64,000 bases of DNA from the NCBI GenBank assembly GCA_045599645.1, contig JAZRWI010000115.1:34348-98347 (forward strand), read 5' to 3'. Under the pieces are notes generated by a model. The model had not been told where the DNA came from. It made no database searches and worked only from the letters and a program-made list of their open reading frames with translations. Each line of letters starts with the position of its first letter. The stretch's first letter is position 1. Positions 25,140 through 32,357 of the stretch are shown here, in pieces. The position numbers and the translations under genes are program-made. The DNA is from RUG334 sp045599645 (GTDB lineage Bacteria; Muiribacteriota; Ozemobacteria; Ozemobacterales; Ozemobacteraceae).

Positions 25140-25696
25140 TTTGCACCTCTTTTTGGTGCTTTTTTCTTCCTGGCAGCAGCTTCTTTCTTTTCCTGTCTTT
25201 CTAATTCTTCTTCAATGCCTTTTGGGAAAAATGTTCCTTCTCTGCAGAAAGCTGAGAAAACTCTTCTATTTTCTTTCTCAATTTCCTGAGCCATATCTTC
25301 GCGGTTCTTGCCTTCCAGAATCGGAGGCAGTCTAAACCTATAAGCGCGCATGGAAATTTTCAGATCAGCGCAACGCTCAGCAATTTCTTTTTCAACTTCT
25401 TCTTTTAAAACAAGCTTACCCTTGGTTTTTTCAAATTTTAATTCTTCATTCCCGGCTTTTGCAGCCCAGAATCTTTCCTTAACATCTTCGAAGCTTTCGG
25501 CGTCCTCACCATCGCCACTTCCTTTTTTTCTGGAGCCGGTATTAAAAAATTCATTCCACCATTCAAAACAATCATTAGGGTTATAAACGCCATCAGCTAC
25601 ACGAGGCATACCTTTTTGGACCCAGCTTCTTATTGTTCGTTCTGCTATACCAAAAAAATTTGCAATAACCTTAGCGCCAACTGTTAATTTTGCCAA
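25136..25696 (-). CDS. Terminase small subunit, Nu1-like
   Basis: The 186-residue protein opens with a winged helix-turn-helix (KVIANFFGIAERTIRSWVQKGMPR, read as two pieces around residues 8-31), as in Nu1-type small terminases. A long charged helix follows and the end is KKKAPKRGAK. It would bind the packaging site and recruit TerL, which it overlaps by 4 bp. It is the first gene of the late operon. Confidence 0.85.
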   Translation of the reverse strand: MAKLTVGAKVIANFFGIAERTIRSWVQKGMPRVADGVYNPNDCFEWWNEFFNTGSRKKGSGDGEDAESFEDVKERFWAAKAGNEELKFEKTKGKLVLKEEVEKEIAERCADLKISMRAYRFRLPPILEGKNREDMAQEIEKENRRVFSAFCREGTFFPKGIEEELERQEKKEAAARKKKAPKRGAK

Positions 25697-25961
25697 TTTG
25701 ATATTCCCAGTTCTAAAACACGGTATTAGAGTGAAAAGACTCTGACCGTGATAAAATTGTGGTGCGCCCGACCCTCAAGGAAAGAAAATCGCCGGAGGAC
25801 CCGTGCACTTTTCGCACTACCCCCTACCCCTCATCAAAAGAGGGGCCTAGTGGCTAAGTAAACGCTGGGAATTGCCGTTTACTCACCAAAGGTGTGCATG
25901 AAACATTTAAAGAACATACATCAATTGATGTATAAGCCTGTTCTTATTTCATTCTACAAAA
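25697..25961. other. Non-coding gap between terminase and integrase
   Basis: No gene is supported here. The part next to terminase (about 25760-25850) is GC-rich for the region (CGCCGGAGGACCCG, runs of CCCC and GGGG), as packaging sites often are. A GTAAACG/CGTTTAC inverted repeat lies near 25857-25882. Nearer the integrase a nested inverted repeat occurs: AAGAACA...TGTTCTT around the palindrome TACATCAATTGATGTA (25917-25932). A cos site in the first part is an inference. Confidence 0.4.
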
Positions 25962-27074
25962 TTATTCGACATCTGACAAGCTATCAATTACTAAATTATC
26001 TATTATTGCTGCTTCCTTTTCCTGAGTTCCATGAATTTCATGTGCGTAGATATCGCCAGTGACTCTTATACTTGAATGACCAAGATGCCTTGAGACAGAA
26101 TCAAGAGAAGCTCCACCATTAAGTAAATAAGATGAATTGGCATGCCTCAATGAGTGTAATGTTATATTCTTTAAATTCAATCGCTTACAGATTCTGGCAA
26201 AACAACGATAGAATGTATATAGTTTTCTTTTACTGCTCTTCACAACATAACCAAACCTATCGTTTTTTGGAACCTTCATCAATTCTTCCTTGAGCGTCTG
26301 AGGCATCAGGATATTTCTTATTGAGCTATTGGTTTTTGGTTTTCTTATGACAGTGCAGCCTTCCTCATAAACAACTTGCTTATTAACTTTTAAATAATTG
26401 CTATTAAAATCTATATCTTCCCATTTAACAGCTAATGCTTCACCTCTTCTTAGGCCTAACAGCAAACAGAATAACAAAGGAATCTTATAATCCTTTTCTT
26501 TCATAAATTCCTTGATTAAATCAGCACACTGTTCACGATTCGGTATAATCTTTTTTCTTGGATCTGCTTTTAGTTTCTTTGCTTTTTTGACAACATTCTT
26601 TGTTATCCAATCGCAATCTATCGCATAATTCAAAGCAGTGTTCAGAATAGTCACAACCAAAGAAATAGTATTCTTGGATAATCCTCTGTTATAAAGCTTC
26701 GCAGTCATATTATTGATATCATCGCTTTTAAGCATATGCAGTTTGATTTCACCAATATATGGCACAATATTAGTTTCAATATTATGACGATAATGGGCCA
26801 ATGTTGTCAGAGCCTGCTTCCCCTGACATTTAATCAACCAGTCTTCCAGGAATTCTTCTACTGTCTTTTTGGCTTCTGCCGATGAAACTATTATTCCGTT
26901 GTCCCTTTTATATTTCAAAACAATATCTTCACCTTCTGATAACGTTCTGGCGATACCGATCAGTTTCCTGCTTCTATCACCTTTGAATTTTGGTTCTGAC
27001 ATATAAATATAAAGTTTATTTTTACGCCAGTTAAAATTACCAGAATTATTTGTTCTTCTTCCTTTTTTTCTCAT
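25962..27074 (-). CDS. int: Phage-type tyrosine integrase
   Basis: The 370-residue protein has the full layout: an N-terminal arm-binding domain, a SAM-like core domain (EFLEDWLIKCQGK near 89-101), then catalytic boxes GLRRGEALAVKWEDI (Arg near 207), HSLRHANSSYLL (H-x-x-R near 313), HLGHSSIRVTGDIYAH (His and Tyr near 333-347). It would integrate or excise the element at att. It is unusual in lying between the early operon and terminase rather than at a prophage end, and a second recombinase fragment sits at the left edge. Confidence 0.92.
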   Translation of the reverse strand: MRKKGRRTNNSGNFNWRKNKLYIYMSEPKFKGDRSRKLIGIARTLSEGEDIVLKYKRDNGIIVSSAEAKKTVEEFLEDWLIKCQGKQALTTLAHYRHNIETNIVPYIGEIKLHMLKSDDINNMTAKLYNRGLSKNTISLVVTILNTALNYAIDCDWITKNVVKKAKKLKADPRKKIIPNREQCADLIKEFMKEKDYKIPLLFCLLLGLRRGEALAVKWEDIDFNSNYLKVNKQVVYEEGCTVIRKPKTNSSIRNILMPQTLKEELMKVPKNDRFGYVVKSSKRKLYTFYRCFARICKRLNLKNITLHSLRHANSSYLLNGGASLDSVSRHLGHSSIRVTGDIYAHEIHGTQEKEAAIIDNLVIDSLSDVE

Positions 27075-27308
27075 TTTTTACCTCCTCAAAAAATATCCAC
27101 ACGAATTCCATTTTTAGATATTTGAATTAAGCGTTATCAGTGTGGTTGTTTTTAATGCTCTAAGATTATTACACATTTCACCCTCTAACTAGCACAGACG
27201 GTAAATAAAATCAAACCAAAAACAAGCATTAAATTTTCCACTTTCCACCAAGAAGCCACCCTATTCGGCATTCATTTTCCAGAATAAAAAAATAAATAAA
27301 ATAATTTA
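27075..27308. other. Intergenic region between divergent integrase and plus-strand cassette
   Basis: This AT-rich stretch of about 230 bp has no supported ORF. It must contain the integrase start signals (TACCTCCTC just after 27074 reads as a strong GAGGAGGTA site on the minus strand). I see no tRNA, CRISPR or long repeat. Confidence 0.6.
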
Positions 27309-27337
27309 TTGACATACTGCACGCAGTATAGTATATT
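27309..27337 (+). promoter_or_regulatory. Promoter with palindromic operator
   Basis: A perfect TTGACA (27309-27314) and TATATT (27332-27337) are 17 bp apart. TACTGC-AC-GCAGTA (27315-27328) fills the spacer as an inverted repeat. A repressor bound there would block RNA polymerase. The RHH protein encoded downstream is a natural candidate for autoregulation. Confidence 0.75.
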
Positions 27338-27362
27338 TATAATATCGAAAGGAGGTGAAGAA

Positions 27363-27473
27363 ATGGATAAAATAACAAAAGCCCTAGAAGACTTGAAGCA
27401 AGCTTTGAAGGATTGCGATGCAGTCTCAAGAGTGACAATAACAATCACCCTGAGCAAGTCTACTAAGGCTTAA
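27363..27473 (+). CDS. 36-residue protein, unknown
   Basis: A 37-codon ORF (MDKITKALED ... LSKSTKA) follows a strong AAGGAGGTG site and the operator-containing promoter. It has a charged N-terminal helix and a short beta segment (RVTITITL). No family recognised. It leads a cassette of three small genes against the direction of the rest of the prophage. Confidence 0.6.
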   Translation: MDKITKALEDLKQALKDCDAVSRVTITITLSKSTKA

Positions 27474-27478
27474 GCCAA

Positions 27479-27515
27479 ACCGGGCAGTGAGATACGACCT
27501 CACGTAAGTCCCGGT
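27479..27515 (+). ncRNA. Nested hairpin between small genes
   Basis: ACCGGG (27479-27484) pairs with CCCGGT (27510-27515). Inside it GTGAG (27487-27491) pairs with CTCAC (27499-27503). It lies directly after the 36-codon ORF and before the next ribosome binding site. There is no T-run, so it is more likely an mRNA regulatory or processing structure than a terminator. The type is a best fit. Confidence 0.4.
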
Positions 27516-27558
27516 AGTGATTCTAGCATATAATGATTTTATTTCAAAGGAGATTTTT

Positions 27559-27741
27559 ATGAAGGCTATTACTACTAACAACAAGAACATTTCTATTAAA
27601 GAAAATAAAAAATCATGGACAGCTTCCAGCAAGGCTGAATCGTTTCAGGTTTCTTACAACATCCCCAAAGATGTATGCAAGACAATTAAAGAAGTAGAAA
27701 AATTCATCAAAGACAATAATCTTTTCGGAGTAATAAAATGA
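27559..27741 (+). CDS. 60-residue protein, unknown
   Basis: I start at the ATG at 27559, which follows AAAGGAG by 7 nt, rather than at 27517. The product is a basic 60-residue protein with a beta-like start (NKNISIKENKKSW) and a helical end (VCKTIKEVEKFIKDNN). Its stop overlaps the start of the RHH gene (AATGA), implying coupling. The pair might act together, for example as a small toxin/antitoxin or a DNA-binding complex, but no family is recognised. Confidence 0.6.
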   Translation: MKAITTNNKNISIKENKKSWTASSKAESFQVSYNIPKDVCKTIKEVEKFIKDNNLFGVIK

Positions 27742-27917
27742 CAATTCCAGCCTCCAACAGAAAAGCCATTAATAAATACAATGCAAAGACGTATGATACT
27801 GTCTCTGTCAGACTACCAAAAGAATTAGTTCAACAATTCAGAGAAAAATGCGCTTCAGAAAATGCCTCCCAGGCGCAAATCATAAAAACTGCCATCGAAG
27901 CCTATCTGGCCAAATAA
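27738..27917 (+). CDS. Ribbon-helix-helix DNA-binding protein
   Basis: The 59-residue product has a single strand (TVSVRLPKELV near 21-31) followed by two helices (QQFREKCASEN and QAQIIKTAIEAYLAK). This is the CopG/Arc ribbon-helix-helix pattern. Such proteins bind operators as dimers. The palindrome inside the cassette promoter is a likely target. It overlaps the previous gene by 4 bp and is followed by a terminator. Confidence 0.8.
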   Translation: MTIPASNRKAINKYNAKTYDTVSVRLPKELVQQFREKCASENASQAQIIKTAIEAYLAK

Positions 27918-27920
27918 CAC

Positions 27921-27958
27921 CAAAAGCCCTCTTCAACCGAAGGGGGCTTTTGTTATTT
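27921..27958 (+). terminator. Terminator of the small-gene cassette
   Basis: AAAAGCCCTCTTC and GAAGGGGGCTTTT pair around a short loop and are followed by GTTATTT. A near copy of this hairpin occurs at 28614-28650. Confidence 0.7.
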
Positions 27959-28064
27959 AATCTTTCTTTTCTTCTTTTGGTGGTTTAACTTTTGGCAATT
28001 GCGGCTTTGTGACAATAACTGGCATGCCACGATTTGAAATATGTTTTCTTTTATCTTCATTCAT
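27957..28064 (-). CDS. Possible 35-residue basic protein
   Basis: A 36-codon ORF (MNEDKRKHIS ... KPPKEEKKD) overlaps the end of the two-helix membrane gene and runs to the cassette terminator. It is charged and proline/lysine-rich. Translational coupling is possible. Support is weak and no family is recognised. Confidence 0.3.
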   Translation of the reverse strand: MNEDKRKHISNRGMPVIVTKPQLPKVKPPKEEKKD

Positions 28065-28563
28065 TCTTTGTTGGCTCCACATAATATTTATTAAAATAAA
28101 TATTGGCTTGTTTTTCAGCCGAATTCAAATACCAGAAAAAACCTATAATACCTGATGGCGCCTCTAATGAATCATTCTTAGATTTAAAATCAATCCAAAG
28201 CTTATGAATTTCATTACTAGTCAATTCCCCATTTGATACCTTATGCCAGTCATCAGACATTTTTAAGAACAAAATATTAAGTTCCCTTAAAAGCAATTCT
28301 AACTGAACTATTTTATCTTTATAATTAAAAAATAACGATAATACCAAGGAAAATATCTGTATTCCTATAGAAATATAAAACCACATTTCTGAATTGCTAT
28401 ATTTCATCTGAATGGCAGAAATTCCTATAATTGTAATAATAGTCACTAATATCTGGGAAAATGTATCAAGAGACTTACACCAATTAAGACATTTAGAATA
28501 GTAAATCAGATGAGCTTTCATATCAAACATTTCATAATAATATTTTAACTGAGTATCTTCCAT
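28057..28563 (-). CDS. Two-helix membrane protein, SLATT-like
   Basis: The 168-residue protein has two membrane helices (LVTIITIIGISAIQM near 39-53, WFYISIGIQIFSLVLSLFF near 62-80) followed by a long charged helix (KIVQLELLLRELNILFLKM). This resembles SLATT-domain proteins, predicted membrane effectors of nucleotide-triggered defence systems. No sensor or nucleotidyltransferase gene is adjacent, so a stand-alone role is uncertain. It is bounded by terminators and lies with the plus-strand cassette in the integrase region. Confidence 0.5.
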   Translation of the reverse strand: MEDTQLKYYYEMFDMKAHLIYYSKCLNWCKSLDTFSQILVTIITIIGISAIQMKYSNSEMWFYISIGIQIFSLVLSLFFNYKDKIVQLELLLRELNILFLKMSDDWHKVSNGELTSNEIHKLWIDFKSKNDSLEAPSGIIGFFWYLNSAEKQANIYFNKYYVEPTKNE

Positions 28564-28613
28564 GTTTTCTCCTTGCAGTTATTATAATAAAAATATTCTC
28601 TTGAAGCAAATCC

Positions 28614-28652
28614 AAAGCCCTCTTCAGTCGAAGGGGGCTTTGGTTTATTTTT
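28614..28652 (-). terminator. Bidirectional-type terminator after the early operon
   Basis: AAAGCCCTCTTC and GAAGGGGGCTTT form a long stem. It is followed by a T-rich stretch on the plus strand, and by TTGCTTC then AT-rich sequence on the minus strand. It separates the early operon from the membrane gene at 28057-28563. Confidence 0.6.
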
Positions 28653-28693
28653 TGTGTTCGTCGAGCATATCTTGCAGATCAGCGACGGCCGAA

Positions 28694-28849
28694 TCATAAC
28701 CGTCTGAGAAATTTAAACTCCTTGCAGATTATTCGCACTAAGTCAACGATGAAATAGGCCACCAATAAGATTGAGCCAAAGACCTTAATCATGTCTATCA
28801 TCGCCATCAGGAATTGGAAGTTATAGTAATCATTGAGAATCTGTGCCAT
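28694..28849 (-). CDS. Small single-helix membrane protein, phage early operon
   Basis: A 51-codon ORF has GGAG 6 nt before its ATG. The product has a membrane helix (FGSILLVAYFIVDLVRII) and a basic end (KFLRRL). It follows two other small ORFs in a coupled series at the end of the early operon. Function unknown. Confidence 0.5.
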   Translation of the reverse strand: MAQILNDYYNFQFLMAMIDMIKVFGSILLVAYFIVDLVRIICKEFKFLRRL

Positions 28850-28964
28850 TGACTGGCTCCTTCAGTTTTGTATATTTCAGGCATTCTATTTCCCATTTAG
28901 CTTGTTCATCTTTCGTCATCGTTTCCATCTTCCTTTGCGTATAATTTTTCTTGTTAAATGTCAT
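28830..28964 (-). CDS. 44-residue charged protein, early operon
   Basis: A 45-codon ORF (MTFNKKNYTQ...) starts at an ATGA overlap with the previous stop and ends inside the next small gene. It is charged and probably helical. Support is the tight overlap chain; there is no family. Confidence 0.4.
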   Translation of the reverse strand: MTFNKKNYTQRKMETMTKDEQAKWEIECLKYTKLKEPVNGTDSQ

Positions 28965-29092
28965 CTCGCACCCCTATCTTTCTTCCTGTAATTCTGTTTA
29001 ACTCTCGTTTTTCTGTCCCAATGTATTTCGCAAGCGACTCTTGTATTGAGCCAGCGTTTAATCGTTCTTTGGATTTTCTCCTGTTCTGTCAT
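28961..29092 (-). CDS. 43-residue basic protein, early operon
   Basis: A 44-codon ORF (MTEQEKIQRT...) is strongly basic (KTRVKQNYRKKDRGAR). It overlaps the end of the 116-residue gene by 35 bp and the next ORF by 4 bp. It looks like a small nucleic-acid-binding phage protein, but no family is recognised. Confidence 0.4.
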   Translation of the reverse strand: MTEQEKIQRTIKRWLNTRVACEIHWDRKTRVKQNYRKKDRGAR

Positions 29093-29408
29093 TTGTATTT
29101 TTCCCTTTTAAAAAACTATCAACAATCTCTTTGATTTCGTTAAGGTATTCCTTGTAATCGGTGCCTTCCAGCTCGCAAACACTTATATCCTGCCGGATAT
29201 CGGCCAATAACTTCAATTTCATCTGTTCACGTGCTGCTTTTTGCAGTAAAACGCCTCTAGGGTCTTTTATCCAGGCGTGTTCATATTTGCCGCTGAAAAG
29301 ACTTTCACCGTTTGTCGCAAGAACGTAACCTTTTGGTGCACAATTCGGGTTTGCTTTCGCAAATACCCATCCCGCCGGAATAGTATCTAATTTTTTAATC
29401 TCAAGCAT
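29058..29408 (-). CDS. Phage early protein, unknown (116 residues)
   Basis: The product begins LEIKKLDTIPAGWVFAKAN and has a GYVLATNGESLF segment, then a helical half (AAREQMKLKLLADIRQD). The first part looks like a small beta domain. I recognise no function. It is followed by a chain of tiny coupled ORFs and preceded by a cysteine-containing gene, in the early operon. Confidence 0.5.
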   Translation of the reverse strand: MLEIKKLDTIPAGWVFAKANPNCAPKGYVLATNGESLFSGKYEHAWIKDPRGVLLQKAAREQMKLKLLADIRQDISVCELEGTDYKEYLNEIKEIVDSFLKGKNTNDRTGENPKND

Positions 29409-29411
29409 TGT

Positions 29412-29579
29412 TCATCTTGCACCTTCTTTTCTCGCTCCACAGCAGACACAGTGTCTGCCTTCCCATTCCTCAAAATGCTTCCTGAAGTAGTCCTTTTCTG
29501 ATTCTGAAAGTTTATTAAATTCTGTTAAGTCGCCGTTTTCACAAGCATAGGCGATTCGGTCATACTGTTCCTGAGTCAT
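29412..29579 (-). CDS. Small cysteine-containing early protein
   Basis: I start at the ATG at 29579, 6 nt after GGAG, giving 55 residues. An upstream ATG at 29615 with a weaker GGAG would add 12. The product is acidic and helical (QYDRIAYACENGDLTEF) and ends with HCVCCGARK, a possible half zinc knuckle. Unknown function. Confidence 0.5.
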   Translation of the reverse strand: MTQEQYDRIAYACENGDLTEFNKLSESEKDYFRKHFEEWEGRHCVCCGARKEGAR

Positions 29580-29611
29580 TGTTCTCTCCTCTGACTGGTA
29601 ACGATCACTGG

Positions 29612-29755
29612 TCATTTATTTTCTCCGTATTTATAGTTTGCCCTGCAAGAGCAAGAACAGAATTCTTTATCTGGTTTATTCGTAAAAAATTCAGATTCAC
29701 AAAACTTACATATTTTCTTAATCAATGTTTTATGATGATAGGCTTGTTTATCCAT
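29612..29755 (-). CDS. 47-residue zinc-finger-like protein
   Basis: A 48-codon ORF (MDKQAYHHKT...) contains CKFC and CSCSC with spacing suited to a zinc finger, as in other phage proteins that carry a CxxC...CSxxC motif. It overlaps or abuts the next gene (AAATGA). Function unknown; DNA binding possible. Confidence 0.5.
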   Translation of the reverse strand: MDKQAYHHKTLIKKICKFCESEFFTNKPDKEFCSCSCRANYKYGENK

Positions 29756-29758
29756 TTT

Positions 29759-29953
29759 TTATCCTTTGCTGATTTTGCGAGCGACATTTATGACGCTCGC
29801 AAAATGCTGACCTCGCTTGCGACTCAGGATTATGCAGTCGTCATATTGGCAGTTGAGACAGTCTTCATCGCAATAATTCCTGTTACCAGGAACTTTGCCG
29901 GTGCCAACCTTTTTAATGATTCCCATGCTTTTGTTGGTCGGATGTCTTTTCAT
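29759..29953 (-). CDS. 64-residue cysteine-cluster protein
   Basis: I use the ATG at 29953, with GAGGTG 6 nt upstream. The product has CDEDCLNCQYDDC, a tight cysteine cluster that could bind zinc or an iron-sulfur centre, in a basic background. Similar small clusters occur in phage early regions. No family recognised. Confidence 0.5.
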   Translation of the reverse strand: MKRHPTNKSMGIIKKVGTGKVPGNRNYCDEDCLNCQYDDCIILSRKRGQHFASVINVARKISKG

Positions 29954-30186
29954 TTCTTGCACCTCGGACAGTAGATTTGTGTCGATTTCTTCTTAATAAA
30001 AACATTCTTGCAATGCGCACAATGCGCATAAGTCTTGTGAATAATCTGGCCGACTATTTTGCTGAGTTCGCCTTCAAGATACTTTCTGGTTGCGACATCG
30101 TCATAATCCCGCTGGGTCTCTAATGTAAGACCACTACTGGCCAGATTAAAGTCAGCCCTCGAAATATCAATATTTAAAAACATCAT
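29950..30186 (-). CDS. Small zinc-ribbon early protein
   Basis: Starts at the ATGATG overlapping the stop of the ThyX-like gene (30186 or 30183). The product, about 78 residues, has a short N-terminal domain (FLNIDISRADFNL) and a C-terminal ribbon with CAHC and CPRC. It could be a transcription or nucleic-acid-binding accessory. No family recognised. Confidence 0.55.
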   Translation of the reverse strand: MMFLNIDISRADFNLASSGLTLETQRDYDDVATRKYLEGELSKIVGQIIHKTYAHCAHCKNVFIKKKSTQIYCPRCKK

Positions 30187-30797
30187 TCGCCTCCCATTCT
30201 GACCAGGAAGGGGCAAGGAATAGTTTTAACGAAGAAAGCGCCTTTAACTAATTCAGAAATTTGTGCAGGATCTTCTTCAAGCATTTCGATTAAAGGTCGA
30301 ACTTTTGTTTCCCAGAAGAAGCCGCAACTGTGTTTTTCGGGGCAATGATTACGGTAATAACATTCAGGAACCATCTTATCGCAGAGCTCTTTATCAACTG
30401 AAGCCATTTCAGATTTAATCATCTGCATGACTTCCCTGGTCTTCCAGTGAGCTTTGCTGCATAATCTTTTTCTGGCCAAAGTAATTAAAGCCTGAGCATT
30501 GGCCAGAATAAGCATATCGGTAAGAGTTTCATATGTAACACTGGCAGCTTCTCCACCACCTCTGTCGTCCCTATGGCTTCTGCAGAAAAATTCTATTCCG
30601 ACCTTATGACGTGTTAAGTGATCGCGAACTTCAAGAGGGATTCCGAATAATTCGACGATAAAGATCTGAGTTCTGATTGGTGAATGTTCGCATTCGTATA
30701 AACTCTTTAAAGTTGGCGCAACCTGCTTATGGACAGTGTAAGAGCAAGCAAGGTCTGAAAGATTCTTATCTGTTAATTTCTTGATTGTTACCTGCAT
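30183..30797 (-). CDS. ThyX-like protein (FAD-dependent thymidylate synthase relative)
   Basis: The 204-residue protein carries RDHLTRHKVGIEFFCRSHRD at about 58-77, which resembles the ThyX FAD/dUMP motif region (RHR...S...R) but is not canonical. Helices (ALITLARKRLCSK) and a cysteine/histidine segment (CPEKHSC) follow. True ThyX makes dTMP from dUMP. Here altered residues make the activity uncertain, and phages often encode such relatives. It lies in the nucleotide-metabolism part of the early operon beside a MazG-like gene. Confidence 0.6.
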   Translation of the reverse strand: MQVTIKKLTDKNLSDLACSYTVHKQVAPTLKSLYECEHSPIRTQIFIVELFGIPLEVRDHLTRHKVGIEFFCRSHRDDRGGGEAASVTYETLTDMLILANAQALITLARKRLCSKAHWKTREVMQMIKSEMASVDKELCDKMVPECYYRNHCPEKHSCGFFWETKVRPLIEMLEEDPAQISELVKGAFFVKTIPCPFLVRMGGE

Positions 30798-30810
30798 TAT
30801 TGCCTCCGTT

Positions 30811-31143
30811 TTAGTTTATGTTTCCTCTTAAATTCTGAACTATTTCAGGATTCTTTGCTGCTGCGCTTCTCATTCGCAGCATTTTAATTATTCCGCCGCA
30901 GAAAAATCCAAATTCACAGCCCAAACCAAAATCATTCTTTATGTCGAAATCTTTGTCGTTAATATGTTTTGCGAATTCGTCTTTGTTATACTTAACACCT
31001 GCATGCCAGAACTCAGCATCAATCTTAAACATATCAACTCTTTCTTCTGTCGCAACACTCTGAATAATGTTGCTAACTTCGAAAGTCATCTTGATTTTAA
31101 TGTCGTTTGCTGAGTCTTTATATTCAAAAGAAAATCTGTCCAT
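30811..31143 (-). CDS. Phage early protein, unknown (110 residues)
   Basis: The product begins DRFSFEYKDSANDIKIKMTF (beta hairpin), then FKIDAEFWHAGVKYNKDEF, and ends with a helix (GIIKMLRMRSAAAKNPE). I recognise no family. It overlaps the MazG gene by 20 bp and lies before the ThyX-like gene. Confidence 0.5.
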   Translation of the reverse strand: MDRFSFEYKDSANDIKIKMTFEVSNIIQSVATEERVDMFKIDAEFWHAGVKYNKDEFAKHINDKDFDIKNDFGLGCEFGFFCGGIIKMLRMRSAAAKNPEIVQNLRGNIN

Positions 31144-31447
31144 TCTTGCGCTTCTCCTTTTCGATTCTTGTAATCTGTCTGTCTATCTTTCTGCTAATAA
31201 CTTTATAAATATCTTCAGTATCTATGTTCCACAATGAGTTGAGTTGTGCCAGCATCAGCATTACATCTGCTGATTCTTCAATAAATCTTTCCCTGAAATC
31301 AGGAAATTTATCTGTTCCACTGGTAAGATATTTTGCTATCACCTGCGAAAGCTCACCCAGTTCCTCAAGTGCCTTAATACTCTGATTTGTTTCGCCATAA
31401 TACGAAGCTATCTTTATGGCTTTTACTGCCTGCTCATGTGTAACCAT
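31124..31447 (-). CDS. MazG-like nucleotide pyrophosphohydrolase
   Basis: The 107-residue protein has the MazG-type metal-binding pattern: KALEELGELSQVIAKYL near 26-42 and EESADVMLMLAQL near 57-69 (EExxE...ExxD). It would hydrolyse nucleoside triphosphates to monophosphates, cleaning or shaping the nucleotide pool. It overlaps both neighbours and stands next to the ThyX-like gene. Confidence 0.8.
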   Translation of the reverse strand: MVTHEQAVKAIKIASYYGETNQSIKALEELGELSQVIAKYLTSGTDKFPDFRERFIEESADVMLMLAQLNSLWNIDTEDIYKVISRKIDRQITRIEKEKRKNGQIFF

Positions 31448-31809
31448 GCTGCTATACCTTTCTTGTAAACGAAGCGGTCGCGCTTCGCGTATTTTTCCAT
31501 GTATCGTTCATAACGTTTTTTCTGGGCAATCAACGCCCATTTGGTATGAATCTGCTGACGCCTGAAAGCCTCCAGCCCTTCTTCCATGGTCATACCCCAC
31601 AGCGCCCACTGAGCCTTGAAAGCCTCAAAACATTCTTCGTTGCCACACTCAAGACAGGCTGCACCAGGCTGAACCGGGCAATTAATAACAGCCTTGAGTG
31701 TTGCATTGCAGGTATCAAAAACCTTCCTGCGCTTAGCTTCCTCAGCTTCGCGTTCTGTTTTGTGCAGCTCGTGAATGTCAAAGTCGGGGTCGATATGGGG
31801 AAATGTCAT
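31423..31809 (-). CDS. Phage early protein with a cysteine cluster, unknown
   Basis: The 128-residue protein is charged at the start (DIHELHKTEREAEEAKRRKV), then has NCPVQPGAACLECGNEEC (about 43-60) which could bind metal. The C-terminus is helical and basic. It sits between the helicase loader and MazG genes, overlapping both. Role unknown; a replication accessory is possible. Confidence 0.5.
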   Translation of the reverse strand: MTFPHIDPDFDIHELHKTEREAEEAKRRKVFDTCNATLKAVINCPVQPGAACLECGNEECFEAFKAQWALWGMTMEEGLEAFRRQQIHTKWALIAQKKRYERYMEKYAKRDRFVYKKGIAAWLHMSRQ

Positions 31810-32357
31810 GCAGCCTTTGCCTCCAGAAGCAAGCTTTGTTCCTGTCGAAATGTAAGCTCAGCAAGCTTCTTGTTTTCGGATTCTGTTTTCTGCTTCATGA
31901 AACGGTTCCTGTAATCGTTTCTTAGCTGGGCATAAACAGTAGAAAGGTTGCCGACTTCTGCGTTTCTGATAACTTCAAGCCCATAATTTTCGATAACCTC
32001 AACAGCCAACGGGTCTTCAAGCGCCTTCTGTTTCTTGTAGGCTTCAGGGTTGTAGATACCAATACCTACAAGCCTCTTGGCCACATCAACAATTTCGTTT
32101 TCGTTGAATGGAAGCTTTGAAGGTGATGCCAGTTCTCTGAGCTTGGCACTGATAACCATGCTGCGGTTCACTTCAGTGACTTCAGTCAGAAAACGTCTTA
32201 CACCAACAGCAAGCTGAAGGTCTGTAAGATCTTCAAAAACCACTTGCCAGGTATCAAGCAGAATAGCCAAATCAGAAGGATTTTCACGTTTGGCCAAAGA
32301 ACAGTTTGCACTGATCCGAGCGTAAGCATTCAAGATAGCTTTTTTACTTGCCATCAT
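31806..32357 (-). CDS. Helicase loader, G40P loader/inhibitor-like
   Basis: The 183-residue protein matches the family of phage proteins that load or inhibit the replicative helicase: an N-terminal helical domain (SDLAILLDTWQVVFEDL near 28-44, VGVRRFLTEVTEVNR near 51-65) and a C-terminal basic helix (YAQLRNDYRNRF). It follows the initiator-like gene with 4-bp overlap. That order (initiator, loader) is standard. The helicase itself is not visible in the window, so the host DnaB-type enzyme would be used. Confidence 0.65.
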   Translation of the reverse strand: MMASKKAILNAYARISANCSLAKRENPSDLAILLDTWQVVFEDLTDLQLAVGVRRFLTEVTEVNRSMVISAKLRELASPSKLPFNENEIVDVAKRLVGIGIYNPEAYKKQKALEDPLAVEVIENYGLEVIRNAEVGNLSTVYAQLRNDYRNRFMKQKTESENKKLAELTFRQEQSLLLEAKAA

